DNA of 21,679 bases from Pseudomonadota bacterium (GCA_021783385.1 JAJXTX010000018.1:1-21679); one strand, 5' to 3'; positions 6,602-20,920 are shown, counted from the stretch's first letter. A program made the numbers and translations. The notes: a model not told the origin generated them from the sequence alone.

Positions 6602-8230
6602 GTGTTCAGCCCGCTGTTTGTTGGTAGCGTACCCGCGGTGATTGAGTCCACCGACAAACGCTGGGCCCGCGTCTATCGCTACCTGGCCATGCACCAGCGA
6701 GCCCCCGCCCGGGCGGAGCTGGAGTCCATTCTTGCGCGCCATCCCACCTCAGGCGCCGCGCATCTGATGCTGGGCGGGCTGCTCGCCGACGACGACCGCC
6801 TGCAAGCCGCCGCGCGTCATGTGCTGGAATCGGCGCGCCATCCTCCCGGCGATCCCGGTGTGTTGGGTGATCTGATTGCCGCGCTGATCCGGGTGGGCGA
6901 GATCGTTGTCGCCCGACGATTGCTTGACCATCCAGCGATCACGACGAGCGCGTCGGTGCACGTATTGCTGCGAGCAGCCACGCAGCTGCAGACGCTGGGC
7001 GAACATCACGCCGCGCTCGGATTGATCGAGCGGGCGCGTGAGGCAGGCGCGCACGGGCGAGTTTTTCTTTTCTCACGGGCGATCCAGCTGCTGTTCAATG
7101 GTCGCCTGAGCGAGGCAGAAGCCGAGCTGGAACGGTGTGTCGCAATCGAACCGCCGCTGGGCCAGGGCTATCTGCATTTGGCAAGGGCACGCACACAGAC
7201 GCCGGCAAGCAATCATTTGCAGGCGATCACGCGGGCTCTCGCCAACGTCGCGCCCGGCGGCGAAGACCACGCTTCGCTGGAATTCGCACGCTACAAGGAA
7301 CTGGAGGACCTGCAGCGCCACGATGAGGCGTGGCAGGCCCTGGCAAGGGGCAATGCGCTGCTGCACGCGCAGTTGCCCCACGATTCTGCGCGTGAGTCAG
7401 CACTGTTCGAGCGCCTGATCGAAGTCTGCACGCCGGAGTTCCTGCGCCAGCAATCGGCGCGTATTGACGATGGCCCGCAACCGATATTCGTGATCGGCAT
7501 GCCGCGCTCGGGAACCACCGTGCTGGAACGCATGTTGTGCAACCACTCACGGGTTGAATCCGCCGGTGAGTTGGGTGACTTTCCACGTGCACTGGCCTTT
7601 GCGACCGATCACGTCGCCCCCGTGATGCTGGACGAAACCACGGTCGCGCGGTTGCCGCAGGTGGACTGGGCCGGGGTTGGCCGCAGGTACCTCGCGCAGA
7701 CCCGTTGGCGTGCGCGTGGCAAGGCGTTCTACGTGGACAAGCTTCCCCGCAACTGGATGCTGGCGGGCCTGATTCACCGCGCGCTGCCTGACGCACGCAT
7801 CGTGCGCGTGGTGCGTGATCCCATGGACGTGTGTTTCTCCAACTGGCGCGCCTGCTTCGGCGTGGCGCCGGAGTTTGCGTATGCCTATGACCTCGACACG
7901 CTAGCCGCACATTTCATGCTTTATCAACGCGTGCTGACGCACTGGCAGCGGGCGCTGCCGGGAGTGATCCTCGACGTGGATTACGCGCGGTTGGTGCAGG
8001 ACCCGGAGGCGACAGTGCGCGATATCCTGGCCTTCTGCGATCTCGCCTACGAGCCGGGCTGCGCGGATCTCACCCGCAACGCCACGCCGGTGGCGACATT
8101 CAGTGCACCACAGGTACGAGAACCGATCCACACACGATCTTTCCGCGAGTGGGAACCGTATGCCACGCAACTGCAGGGGCTGGCCTCGGCGTTATCAGGG
8201 GCGTCAACGTCACAGGATTCTGCCCTATAA
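6602..8230 (+). CDS. TPR-repeat sulfotransferase family protein
   Basis: 542 residues. The start is GTG at 6602, supported by AGGG seven bases upstream; another GTG at 6641 is possible but lacks such a signal. Residues about 20-270 are helical and TPR-like, with divergent repeats. Residues about 290-520 are a sulfotransferase domain: the 5'-phosphosulfate-binding loop FVIGMPRSGTTVLERML starts at 296 and the 3'-phosphate-binding segment IVRVVRDPMDVCFSNWR starts at 400. It should transfer sulfate from PAPS to a hydroxyl; the acceptor cannot be read from sequence. The PRSGTT loop is of the type found in tyrosylprotein sulfotransferases, so a peptide acceptor is possible. No signal peptide; cytosolic. 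It lies between an Oar-like receptor and a convergent paralogue. Confidence 0.88.
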   Translation: MFSPLFVGSVPAVIESTDKRWARVYRYLAMHQRAPARAELESILARHPTSGAAHLMLGGLLADDDRLQAAARHVLESARHPPGDPGVLGDLIAALIRVGEIVVARRLLDHPAITTSASVHVLLRAATQLQTLGEHHAALGLIERAREAGAHGRVFLFSRAIQLLFNGRLSEAEAELERCVAIEPPLGQGYLHLARARTQTPASNHLQAITRALANVAPGGEDHASLEFARYKELEDLQRHDEAWQALARGNALLHAQLPHDSARESALFERLIEVCTPEFLRQQSARIDDGPQPIFVIGMPRSGTTVLERMLCNHSRVESAGELGDFPRALAFATDHVAPVMLDETTVARLPQVDWAGVGRRYLAQTRWRARGKAFYVDKLPRNWMLAGLIHRALPDARIVRVVRDPMDVCFSNWRACFGVAPEFAYAYDLDTLAAHFMLYQRVLTHWQRALPGVILDVDYARLVQDPEATVRDILAFCDLAYEPGCADLTRNATPVATFSAPQVREPIHTRSFREWEPYATQLQGLASALSGASTSQDSAL

Positions 8231-8280
8231 CTTCAACAACCGATGAGGGGACCGGACGCTTGCCATTGGCCTGGGTCGTT

Positions 8281-9888
8281 TCACAGCAGGCCGGCGTCGC
8301 GCAGCCGGGCTTGCAGTGGCGCCAGCTGTTCGCCGTAACGGTCACTGTTCAAGGTATTTGCGCGCAGCGGCTGGCGCACCTGGGCGGCACTGGCGGTACT
8401 GCGTACCGTGCGAGTGGAAAGGTGCGGCGCAAGGCAGGCCGCATCGAAGGTGAGTCCGCAAAAATCCAGCAAGCGGCGGATCCGGGTTTCGGGGTCAGCC
8501 AGCAGCGATTCGTGTGAGTGATCAAGAATACGTTGCGGGTACAGCATCTGCCAGTGATGGCTCAGCCGCGCGTACTCGCCGTAATGGGAAGCCATTTCGG
8601 CGAGGTCGTAGCTGAAATGCGCGCCGCTGCTGAACAGTTGGCGATAACAGGCGAAGCAGGTTTCCAGCGCATCACGATGGCAGTTGATCACCCGCGCGCC
8701 CGGCAGCATCGCCATGATCGCACCGACCAGCTGCCAGGTGACCAGGTTCTTGTCGGTGAAACGGGGATGTTCGCTGCGCCAGCGCTCGGTGCGTGCGAGA
8801 TAGTCGCGACCAAGACGCGCCCAGTCTTCCACCGTGGCGCTGTTGGTCCACTGCGGAAAAGGCTGGCCACGCCGTTTCGATTCGTCCTCGAGCACCTGCG
8901 GCAGGTCGGTGATTTCGTTGGCGCCCGCGACTTCCGGATGCGAGGCGATGATCTGCTCGGTCAAGGTGGAGCCGGAACGCGGCAGACTCACGATGAAGAT
9001 CACCTCGCTGCCCAGCGTGGCATCCGGCGCGGTGGGCATCGGCTTGGAAAAGGCCTGCATGATGGCATCCACGCGGGCATGCTCGGCGTCCGCATCCCAA
9101 CGCAGGGTTCGGCGCTTCAACGCGTTGGCCTGCTGCAGGACATCAAAGGCCGATGGGTAATCGCCTTGATCCTCCAGCGCCTTGGCCAACGCGAAGCCGA
9201 GCATGATTCGGGCATCAGCCGGGGCACCGGACTGGCGGAACGCACGCTGGAGCCGGGCCGCGTCGGACGCAGTAAATGGTTCGGTTTTCAGATTGGACAG
9301 CGAGAACCAGGCCTGTGCCTGCTCAGGCTGGCGCCGCAGCACCTCGCGATAGTTGTGCGTCGCGTTGGCAATATCGCCCAGCCCGGTCTGGGCGTCCGCC
9401 AGGCTGAGCAACGACAGGACATGGTTGGGGTCAAGTTTCAGGGCCTGTCGCAGTGCATCGCAGGCATCTTCATACTGGAATTGCAGCTTCAACGCCTTGC
9501 CCAGGTTGTACCAGCCGGAGGCCACCCGGGGAGCCAGCTCGCAGGCTCGGCGCAGGTTGGCCAGGGCGGCCTCGATTGCGCCGGCCTCGAACAGCGCGGT
9601 GCCGAGGTTCATATGCGTGGTGGCGTCGTCCGGGTTGGCGGCAAGCGCATGCTGCAGGAAGTCGACCGCCTTCGCATTGTCGCCGCGCATCTGGGAAACC
9701 ACACCCATCAGCCGGTTTGCTTCCGCACAATCCGGCGCCAGCGCCAAGACGCCGAAAAGTGCACGTTCGGCGTCATCAAGCTGCATGTGACCCAGTGCCT
9801 TGGCTGCCGCGTTAAGCAGACGGGTCGCCGTGGGGGACAAGCCGCCTGCCGCTGCATGGATCGTTGGGCGGGACGGGGTTCCCTTCAT
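8281..9888 (-). CDS. TPR-repeat sulfotransferase family protein (second copy, convergent)
   Basis: 535 residues from the ATG at 9888; an AGGA lies 11 bases upstream. The frame is open further to 10314, but that part is Arg-rich with no domain and is taken as non-coding. Residues about 20-225 hold five or so clear TPR units (for example NPDDATTHMNLGTALFEAG and LAPRVASGWYNLGKAL). The sulfotransferase domain follows: 5'-PAPS loop IVSLPRSGSTLTEQIIASHP (299-318) and 3'-phosphate segment with HRDALETCFACYR (404-416), then FSYDLAEMASHY and a conserved DPETRIRRLLDFCGL and SAAQVRQPL near the end. The architecture matches the neighbouring 6602-8230 gene, but the sequences are clearly diverged, so these are old paralogues rather than a recent duplication. 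The two genes converge with 50 bases between stops. The acceptor is unknown; cytosolic. Confidence 0.9.
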   Translation of the reverse strand: MKGTPSRPTIHAAAGGLSPTATRLLNAAAKALGHMQLDDAERALFGVLALAPDCAEANRLMGVVSQMRGDNAKAVDFLQHALAANPDDATTHMNLGTALFEAGAIEAALANLRRACELAPRVASGWYNLGKALKLQFQYEDACDALRQALKLDPNHVLSLLSLADAQTGLGDIANATHNYREVLRRQPEQAQAWFSLSNLKTEPFTASDAARLQRAFRQSGAPADARIMLGFALAKALEDQGDYPSAFDVLQQANALKRRTLRWDADAEHARVDAIMQAFSKPMPTAPDATLGSEVIFIVSLPRSGSTLTEQIIASHPEVAGANEITDLPQVLEDESKRRGQPFPQWTNSATVEDWARLGRDYLARTERWRSEHPRFTDKNLVTWQLVGAIMAMLPGARVINCHRDALETCFACYRQLFSSGAHFSYDLAEMASHYGEYARLSHHWQMLYPQRILDHSHESLLADPETRIRRLLDFCGLTFDAACLAPHLSTRTVRSTASAAQVRQPLRANTLNSDRYGEQLAPLQARLRDAGLL

Positions 9889-10338
9889 GACGTGACAAGT
9901 CCTGGATGCGTGGGGCGCTGGCTGATGCAATAGGGGCAAGTGACTTCGGGGGTTTGCAGGATTTTGTGCAAGCGGGATTCTGGTCCGCAGCTTACGGAGT
10001 CGTCGCCTCGAAACGAATCGTAAAGTGGTGCAAGCCAGCCTTCCAGTCGCGGACCGGCATCGTCCATTTTTGCTGATGTTGCATCGTGTCAGGTAGCACA
10101 ATTTACCGTCGTTCAAGCAGGAATCCTGATTCCTGGTGACCCTGCGCATGCTCATGCTGACCGACTTGATCGCGCGAGTGAGGTTGATCACCTCGCGCAT
10201 CCGCCTGGCCCATCGAAAAACAGGGGTGGCCGTGGCCAGCCCCACTGCCGGCCGCAGGTAGTCGCTGCCACGCTTGGCGCGAGGATCACGGGCGCACGCT
10301 GGAGGCGCACGCATGGCAGATGCGAAACCCCCGGCTGT
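9889..10338. other. 450-bp intergenic region between sulfotransferase gene and gltD
   Basis: Both flanking genes are on the minus strand. The upstream extension of the sulfotransferase frame crosses most of this stretch but shows no conserved protein features. It is moderately AT-richer between 9930 and 10130, where the promoter of the sulfotransferase gene probably lies; no box is good enough to call. No hairpin with a T-run is seen after the gltD stop. Two direct copies of a GCGTGCGCC word (minus strand) occur near 10290-10315. Confidence 0.5.
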
Positions 10339-11900
<1,562 letters not shown>

Positions 11901-11949
11901 GATGACGCATCTGCGCGGCGGCTCACCAGCCAAAGGCGAGCAGCGAGTC

Positions 11950-12300
11950 ATGCTTTGCTGCAGATGTTGATGCTGATCTTGCTTTTGATCTTGTGCCCCT
12001 CGACGGCGCCGAGGAGCGGAGCCGGCGGCAGGGGAAAGCCAGACTGTTCGAGGCCATGGATGGCCGAGTTGTCTGGCGGCCTGCTGCCGGCGAGCACCGC
12101 AGGGGACGCGGCGGGCGCAACACCCGCCGCGCGCCGGCGCGGGGTGTCTTTTCTCTTGGCTACTTCTCTTTACTCCGGGCGTCCTGCCCTGCGCCCTTCG
12201 GGCCAGCTGCGCTGTTCGCCCGTGCTCCAGGCACGGGCGTGGCCGCACAAGAGAAAGTAACCCGGCCGCCGCAAGGCGGTCGGAACTGCTCTTGCTTCCA
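11950..12300. repeat. Xanthomonadales-type dispersed hairpin repeat (MITE- or REP-like)
   Basis: This matches the general plan of a long intergenic repeat I associate with Xanthomonadaceae and Rhodanobacteraceae: a leucine-coding-like CTTGATCTTG tract, a CATGGATGGCC word (about 12055), then GTGTCTTTTCTCTTGGCTACTT and a mirrored ACAAGAGAAAGTAACC. Inverted arms GGCTACTTCTCTTT (12158-12171) and ACAAGAGAAAGTAACC (12247-12262) bracket an inner perfect hairpin, CGCCCGTGC (12217-12225) with GCACGGGCG (12231-12239). A further small hairpin, CCGCC-GCAA-GGCGG, lies at 12266-12279. It has no protein of its own. Exact borders are uncertain. Confidence 0.6.
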
Positions 12301-12334
12301 ATCGAGTTCGACAAGATGAAAATTCGAGGCGAGC

Positions 12335-12445
12335 ACCCGCCCCTCACCCTGCCCTCTCCCCGCGGGGGAGAGGGGAACATTCCGGGCATCCGGAATGACC
12401 CGCCCCTCACCTCAATCCTCTCTCCGGCGGGGAGAGGAGGCGAAC
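12335..12445. repeat. Two tandem copies of a CCCTCTCCCC/GGGGAGAGGG hairpin repeat
   Basis: The 14-base word ACCCGCCCCTCACC occurs at 12335-12348 and again at 12398-12411. Each copy is followed by a hairpin of C/T-rich and G/A-rich arms: CCCTCTCCCC (12352-12361) with GGGGAGAGGG (12365-12374), then a less regular CTCTCTCC with GGGGAGAG near 12417-12437. Between them sits the perfect inverted repeat ATTCCGG-GCAT-CCGGAAT (12379-12396). Such elements are common between genes in many Proteobacteria. They start about 30 bases after the gltB stop and could protect or end the gltB message. Confidence 0.7.
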
Positions 12446-12475
12446 GCCAGAAGCGCGTTACTTGACTGCAGCGGG

Positions 12476-16921
<4,446 letters not shown>

Positions 16922-17004
16922 GGTGCCTCCCGGCGGATGAAAAGGCCGAGCGTGCCGGATCGTCGGTGCCATGGGCGCCGTCGCTGCACGAAGGGTGAGC
17001 GTCG

Positions 17005-17033
17005 ACTAAAGCACACTTGGTGCGGCGCGTCAA
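17005..17033 (-). promoter_or_regulatory. Sigma70-type promoter of gltB
   Basis: On the minus strand TTGACG (plus 17033-17028) is followed after exactly 17 bases by TTTAGT (17010-17005). The -35 matches consensus at five of six positions and the spacing is ideal. A start near 16998 would give a leader of about 77 bases before the ATG at 16921. The region is also less GC-rich than its surroundings. Confidence 0.75.
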
Positions 17034-17125
17034 AACATTTGGACGGCTATATGGCGATACGTGCGCCGCGCCGTGCCCGGCGCGCTGACCGGCAGCGGCG
17101 GCTCGCTACCTCTGCCCGGCTCGGT

Positions 17126-17131
17126 GATAAT
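17126..17131 (+). promoter_or_regulatory. Possible -10 element giving a leaderless envC-like transcript
   Basis: GATAAT (in TGATAAT) at 17126-17131 lies so close to the ATG at 17138 that transcription starting 7 bases after it would begin at or next to the A of the start codon. No good -35 is seen 17 bases upstream and there is no clear Shine-Dalgarno sequence, which fits either a leaderless message or a chance match. Confidence 0.3.
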
Positions 17132-17137
17132 CGGCCG

Positions 17138-18358
17138 ATGCCCGATTCCGCCAGCCTCGCCCGCCGCCCGCCCCGCTACCTGCTGGCGGCCCTCCTCGCG
17201 GGCTGTGCCTGCCTTGCACCGCCGCTGCACGCCGCTCAGGACGGCAAAAGCGCCAGCGAACAGGCGGCGGCCCGGCAGAAGCTGGCCGAGGTGCGCAGCA
17301 AGATGGCGGCGCTGGCCAGACAGCAGGCCGACACCGCCGCGCGGCGCGACAGCGTCAATGCCGCGCTGGCCCGTCAGGCCATCGCGCTGGCCGCGGCGGC
17401 GCAGGCGCTGCATCAGACCGAGCTCGATCTGGCGGCCAAGCAGCAGCAGCTCGACCAGCTGCAGCAGCAACGCAGCAGCCTGAAACAGAACCTCGACCGT
17501 CAGCAGGCAGCGATCGCCGACCTGCTGCGCGCCACCTACGCGCTGGGCCACGGCTCGGACCTGCGCCTGCTGCTGGGCGATGAGGACGTGGCGCGCATCG
17601 CGCGCGCGCTGGTCTACTCGAAATACTTCCAGCAGGATCGCCTGCGCCGCGTGCAGCAGCTGATGGGCGACCTGGCCCGACTGCAGCAGCTGGAAAGCTC
17701 GATCACCGCCGAGCAGCAGGCGCTGCAGGCCACCCGCGCCCAGCGCGAGGCGCAGGCGCACGTGCTGGCGCAGCAGCGCGCCGCGCAGCAGAAGCTGGCC
17801 GCCGCCACCGATGCGCAATACCAGGATCAGGCGCAGCGCCTGGCCGCGCTGAAGCAGAACGCGCAGTCGCTCAACCAGCTGGTCGATCGTCTGCAGCAGG
17901 CGATCGACGCGGCGGCGCGCGAGGCGCAGGCACGCGCTTCGGCGGCAAAGAGGCATCCCGGCCGGCCGCAGCCGCCGATCGAGGTCGGCAGCGCCGCCGC
18001 CAATATCCGAGGCAATCTGCCGTGGCCGGCCAGCGGCGTAGTCCACAGCTACGGCAACGGCGTGCTGATCAAGGCCAGCGGCGGCAGCGCGGTGCACGCG
18101 GTGGCACGCGGCCGGGTGATCTACGCCGGCTATCTTCGCGGCTACGGCATGCTGCTGATCCTCAACCACGGCAACGGCTGGATGAGCATGTACGGCAACA
18201 ACGAAACCCTGCTGCACGGCGTCGGCGACCAGGTCGAGGCCGGCACCGCGATCGGCACCGCCAGCCCACCCACCGGGATCAATACCGGCGTGTATTTCGA
18301 GCTGCGCAAGAATGGCCAGCCGGTCGATCCGCGCAGCTGGCTGAGCCAGCGCCGTTGA
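17138..18358 (+). CDS. envC: EnvC-type murein hydrolase activator (degenerate LytM/M23 domain)
   Basis: 406 residues. EnvC sits in the periplasm and switches on the septal amidases AmiA/AmiB during cell separation; it does not cut peptidoglycan itself. Residues 1-32 are an export signal (cleavage after LHA at 30-32 plausible), but LAGC at 20-23 is also a perfect lipobox, so a lipoprotein is possible. Residues about 40-275 form long Gln/Ala/Leu-rich coiled coils with a central break near 135-180, as in EnvC. The LytM domain spans 292-406. Its zinc ligands are replaced: YGNN (352-355) where active enzymes have a His-containing YxHL, and VYFELR where they have HFE. The open frame extends upstream to 16196 across the promoter region and into gltB antisense, so the ATG at 17138 is chosen. 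The protease gene follows after 142 bases. Confidence 0.9.
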   Translation: MPDSASLARRPPRYLLAALLAGCACLAPPLHAAQDGKSASEQAAARQKLAEVRSKMAALARQQADTAARRDSVNAALARQAIALAAAAQALHQTELDLAAKQQQLDQLQQQRSSLKQNLDRQQAAIADLLRATYALGHGSDLRLLLGDEDVARIARALVYSKYFQQDRLRRVQQLMGDLARLQQLESSITAEQQALQATRAQREAQAHVLAQQRAAQQKLAAATDAQYQDQAQRLAALKQNAQSLNQLVDRLQQAIDAAAREAQARASAAKRHPGRPQPPIEVGSAAANIRGNLPWPASGVVHSYGNGVLIKASGGSAVHAVARGRVIYAGYLRGYGMLLILNHGNGWMSMYGNNETLLHGVGDQVEAGTAIGTASPPTGINTGVYFELRKNGQPVDPRSWLSQRR

Positions 18359-18500
18359 CGCCACCGCGCGGGCATCGCAGGCTAGCAGCCTGTCGGGTCC
18401 TGCCATTGAATTAGCTCATCGTCCGGTTGTCCCAGTGCCTGCCCCTTCCCTTTGCCTTGCGTTGCTGCGCAGCGCCTGACCGTTGCACGGAGTGATCCCC

Positions 18501-19886
18501 ATGCGTTCTCCCTTCCGTGGCCCGACCCTGCTGCTGTTGGCCGCCCCGCTGCTGCTGACGATGCCGTTCGCGCACGCGCAGTCCGCGCCGGCGCGCGTGG
18601 CCGCGCCGCCGGTGGATCTGCCGGCGACCGCCGGCAGCAGTGCGCCGGCGCATGCCAGCAGCGGCGCGGACCCGGTGGACCTGGACGATATCCGCAACTT
18701 CAGCCGCGTCTACGAAGTGGTGCGCCAGGCCTACGTGGAGAAGGTCAACAACAAGACGCTGATGAAAGCGGCGATCACCGGCATGCTGAGCGAACTCGAC
18801 CCGCACAGCGAATACCTCGACAAGAAGGGCCTGGCGCAGCTCAACGAGGACACCACCGGCCAGTACAGTGGCCTCGGCATCGAGGTGCTGCAGGTGGACG
18901 GCGGCCTGCGTATCGTCTCGCCGATCGATGACACCCCGGCGTCGCGCGCCGGGATCAAGCCGGGCGACAGCATCGTCAAGATCAACGGCACGCTGGTCGA
19001 TCCGCAGAATGTCGACAGCATGTACCAGCAGCTGCGCGGCAAGCCGGGCAGCAAGATCGAGCTGACCATCGTGCACGCGAAAAGCAGCAAGCTGATCAAC
19101 CTGCACCTGGTGCGGCAGAACATCACCGTCAGCAGCGTGCGGGTGCGCGAGCTGGAGCCGGGTTACGCCTATATCCGCATCAGCCAGTTCCAGGACGACA
19201 CTGCCGGCGATCTGCAGAAAAAGCTCGGCGCGCTGATCGCCAGGGACGGACCGCAGAAGGGCGCCGTGCTGGATCTGCGCAACAACCCCGGCGGCCTGCT
19301 CACGGCAGCGGTGTCGGTGAGCGATGACTTCCTCAACTCCGGCATCATCGTCACCACGCGCGGCCGTCTGCAGGACGCCAACCTGAGCTTCAGCGCGCAT
19401 CCGGGCGACCAGCTCAACGGCGCGCCGATGATCGTGCTGACCAACAACGGCACCGCCTCGGCCGCCGAGATCGTCTCCGGCGCGCTGAAGGACAACCACC
19501 GTGCGTTGACCATGGGCCAGCGCACGTTCGGCAAGGGCGTGGTGCAGACCGTGCTGCCACTGGATGCCGACCACGCGGTGAAGATCACCACCGCGCGCTA
19601 CTACACCCCCAACGGCACCTCGATCCAGGCCGAAGGCATCCAGCCGGACATCGCGCTGGCTGACCTGACGGTGCAAAAAGGCGACAGCACGCCCGCGCTG
19701 ATCAACTCCGAAGCGGATCTGCCGCACCATCTGGCCAACGAAAACGCCAAGGCCGGCACCGCCAGCAGCAACGACGGCGCCGCCGCCGACGGCCAGCTGG
19801 CGACCCGCGACTACGCCCTGGCGCAGGCGCTGAACGTGCTCAAGGGCATGGCGCTGGAGCGCCCCGCGGCCGTCAGCCGCCAGTGA
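18501..19886 (+). CDS. ctpA: S41 family C-terminal processing peptidase (CtpA/Prc type)
   Basis: 461 residues from the ATG at 18501, with GGAG eight bases upstream; an upstream TTG at 18483 is less likely. A signal peptide (1-26, ending AHA before QS) sends it to the periplasm. The N-terminal helical part includes ELDPHSEYLDKK. A PDZ domain (about 122-205, SGLGIEVL and GIKPGDSIVKING) recognises substrate C-termini. The protease core (about 206-395) has LDLRNNPGGLL, nucleophile Ser320 in GTASAAEIVSGAL, and general base Lys345 in TFGKGVVQT, the 25-residue Ser-Lys spacing typical of the family; Glu323 is also present. CtpA-type proteases trim or degrade periplasmic proteins, often peptidoglycan hydrolases or lipoproteins. 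Placement after envC suggests shared control of cell-wall hydrolysis. Confidence 0.93.
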   Translation: MRSPFRGPTLLLLAAPLLLTMPFAHAQSAPARVAAPPVDLPATAGSSAPAHASSGADPVDLDDIRNFSRVYEVVRQAYVEKVNNKTLMKAAITGMLSELDPHSEYLDKKGLAQLNEDTTGQYSGLGIEVLQVDGGLRIVSPIDDTPASRAGIKPGDSIVKINGTLVDPQNVDSMYQQLRGKPGSKIELTIVHAKSSKLINLHLVRQNITVSSVRVRELEPGYAYIRISQFQDDTAGDLQKKLGALIARDGPQKGAVLDLRNNPGGLLTAAVSVSDDFLNSGIIVTTRGRLQDANLSFSAHPGDQLNGAPMIVLTNNGTASAAEIVSGALKDNHRALTMGQRTFGKGVVQTVLPLDADHAVKITTARYYTPNGTSIQAEGIQPDIALADLTVQKGDSTPALINSEADLPHHLANENAKAGTASSNDGAAADGQLATRDYALAQALNVLKGMALERPAAVSRQ

Positions 19887-19937
19887 TCCGCGGCGACCGC
19901 GCTCGCTCGCCCGGGTAGCCGGGTAGCCAAACATGCA

Positions 19938-19959
19938 AACGGCCCCTCGCGGGGCCGTT
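19938..19959. terminator. Hairpin terminator shared by convergent ctpA and rpoH
   Basis: AACGGCCCC (19938-19946) and GGGGCCGTT (19951-19959) form a perfect 9-bp stem with a TCGC tetraloop. It sits between the ctpA stop (19886) and the rpoH stop (19985). Reading leftwards from rpoH, the stem is followed by TTGCATGTTT; reading rightwards the tail is poor in T. It probably serves mainly rpoH. Confidence 0.8.
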
Positions 19960-19984
19960 GCGGTGATGCATCGGGGCGTGCCGC

Positions 19985-20848
<864 letters not shown>

Positions 20849-20877
20849 GGTTGGAACCTCCTGAATGGCATCGCAGT

Positions 20878-20904
20878 TTAGCAGTCGGGTATTGAGAGTG
20901 CTAA
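20878..20904 (-). promoter_or_regulatory. CIRCE operator (HrcA binding site) upstream of rpoH
   Basis: The plus strand reads TTAGCAGTC, nine bases, then GAGTGCTAA. The CIRCE consensus is TTAGCACTC-N9-GAGTGCTAA, so 17 of 18 arm positions match and the 9-base spacer is exact. The site ends 29 bases upstream of the rpoH ATG, covering the -10 and start region of the candidate promoter. HrcA bound here would block rpoH transcription. As an inverted repeat it works in either direction, but the only gene start nearby is rpoH. Confidence 0.85.
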
Positions 20905-20920
20905 GCGCCGGACAAGTTCC
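20892..20920 (-). promoter_or_regulatory. Sigma-E-like promoter of rpoH
   Basis: On the minus strand GGAACTT (plus 20920-20914) is followed by 16 bases and TCTCAA (20897-20892). The sigma-E pattern is GGAACTT, 15-16 bases, then a TCTGA/TCAAA-type -10, so the -35 is exact and the -10 has one mismatch. A start near 20886 gives a leader of about 38 bases. The -10 lies inside the CIRCE element. Confidence 0.6.

Noticed and set aside
8518..9933. 471-codon plus-strand frame opposite the second sulfotransferase gene
   Set aside because: The minus strand carries a clear TPR-sulfotransferase; the antisense frame has no recognisable motif.
10140..10260. Remnant of another gene in the gltD-sulfotransferase gap
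   Set aside because: One frame reads like a short amphipathic helix (REVINLTRAIKSV), but no family is recognised and it lies in the discarded extension; too weak to call a pseudogene.
9889..10314. 142-residue N-terminal extension of the second sulfotransferase
   Set aside because: It is Arg-rich with no similarity to the family, while the ATG at 9888 gives a normal N-terminus leading into TPR units.
12335..12445. CRISPR array in the tandem repeats
   Set aside because: Only two short copies with hairpin arms and no regular spacers; no cas genes in the window.
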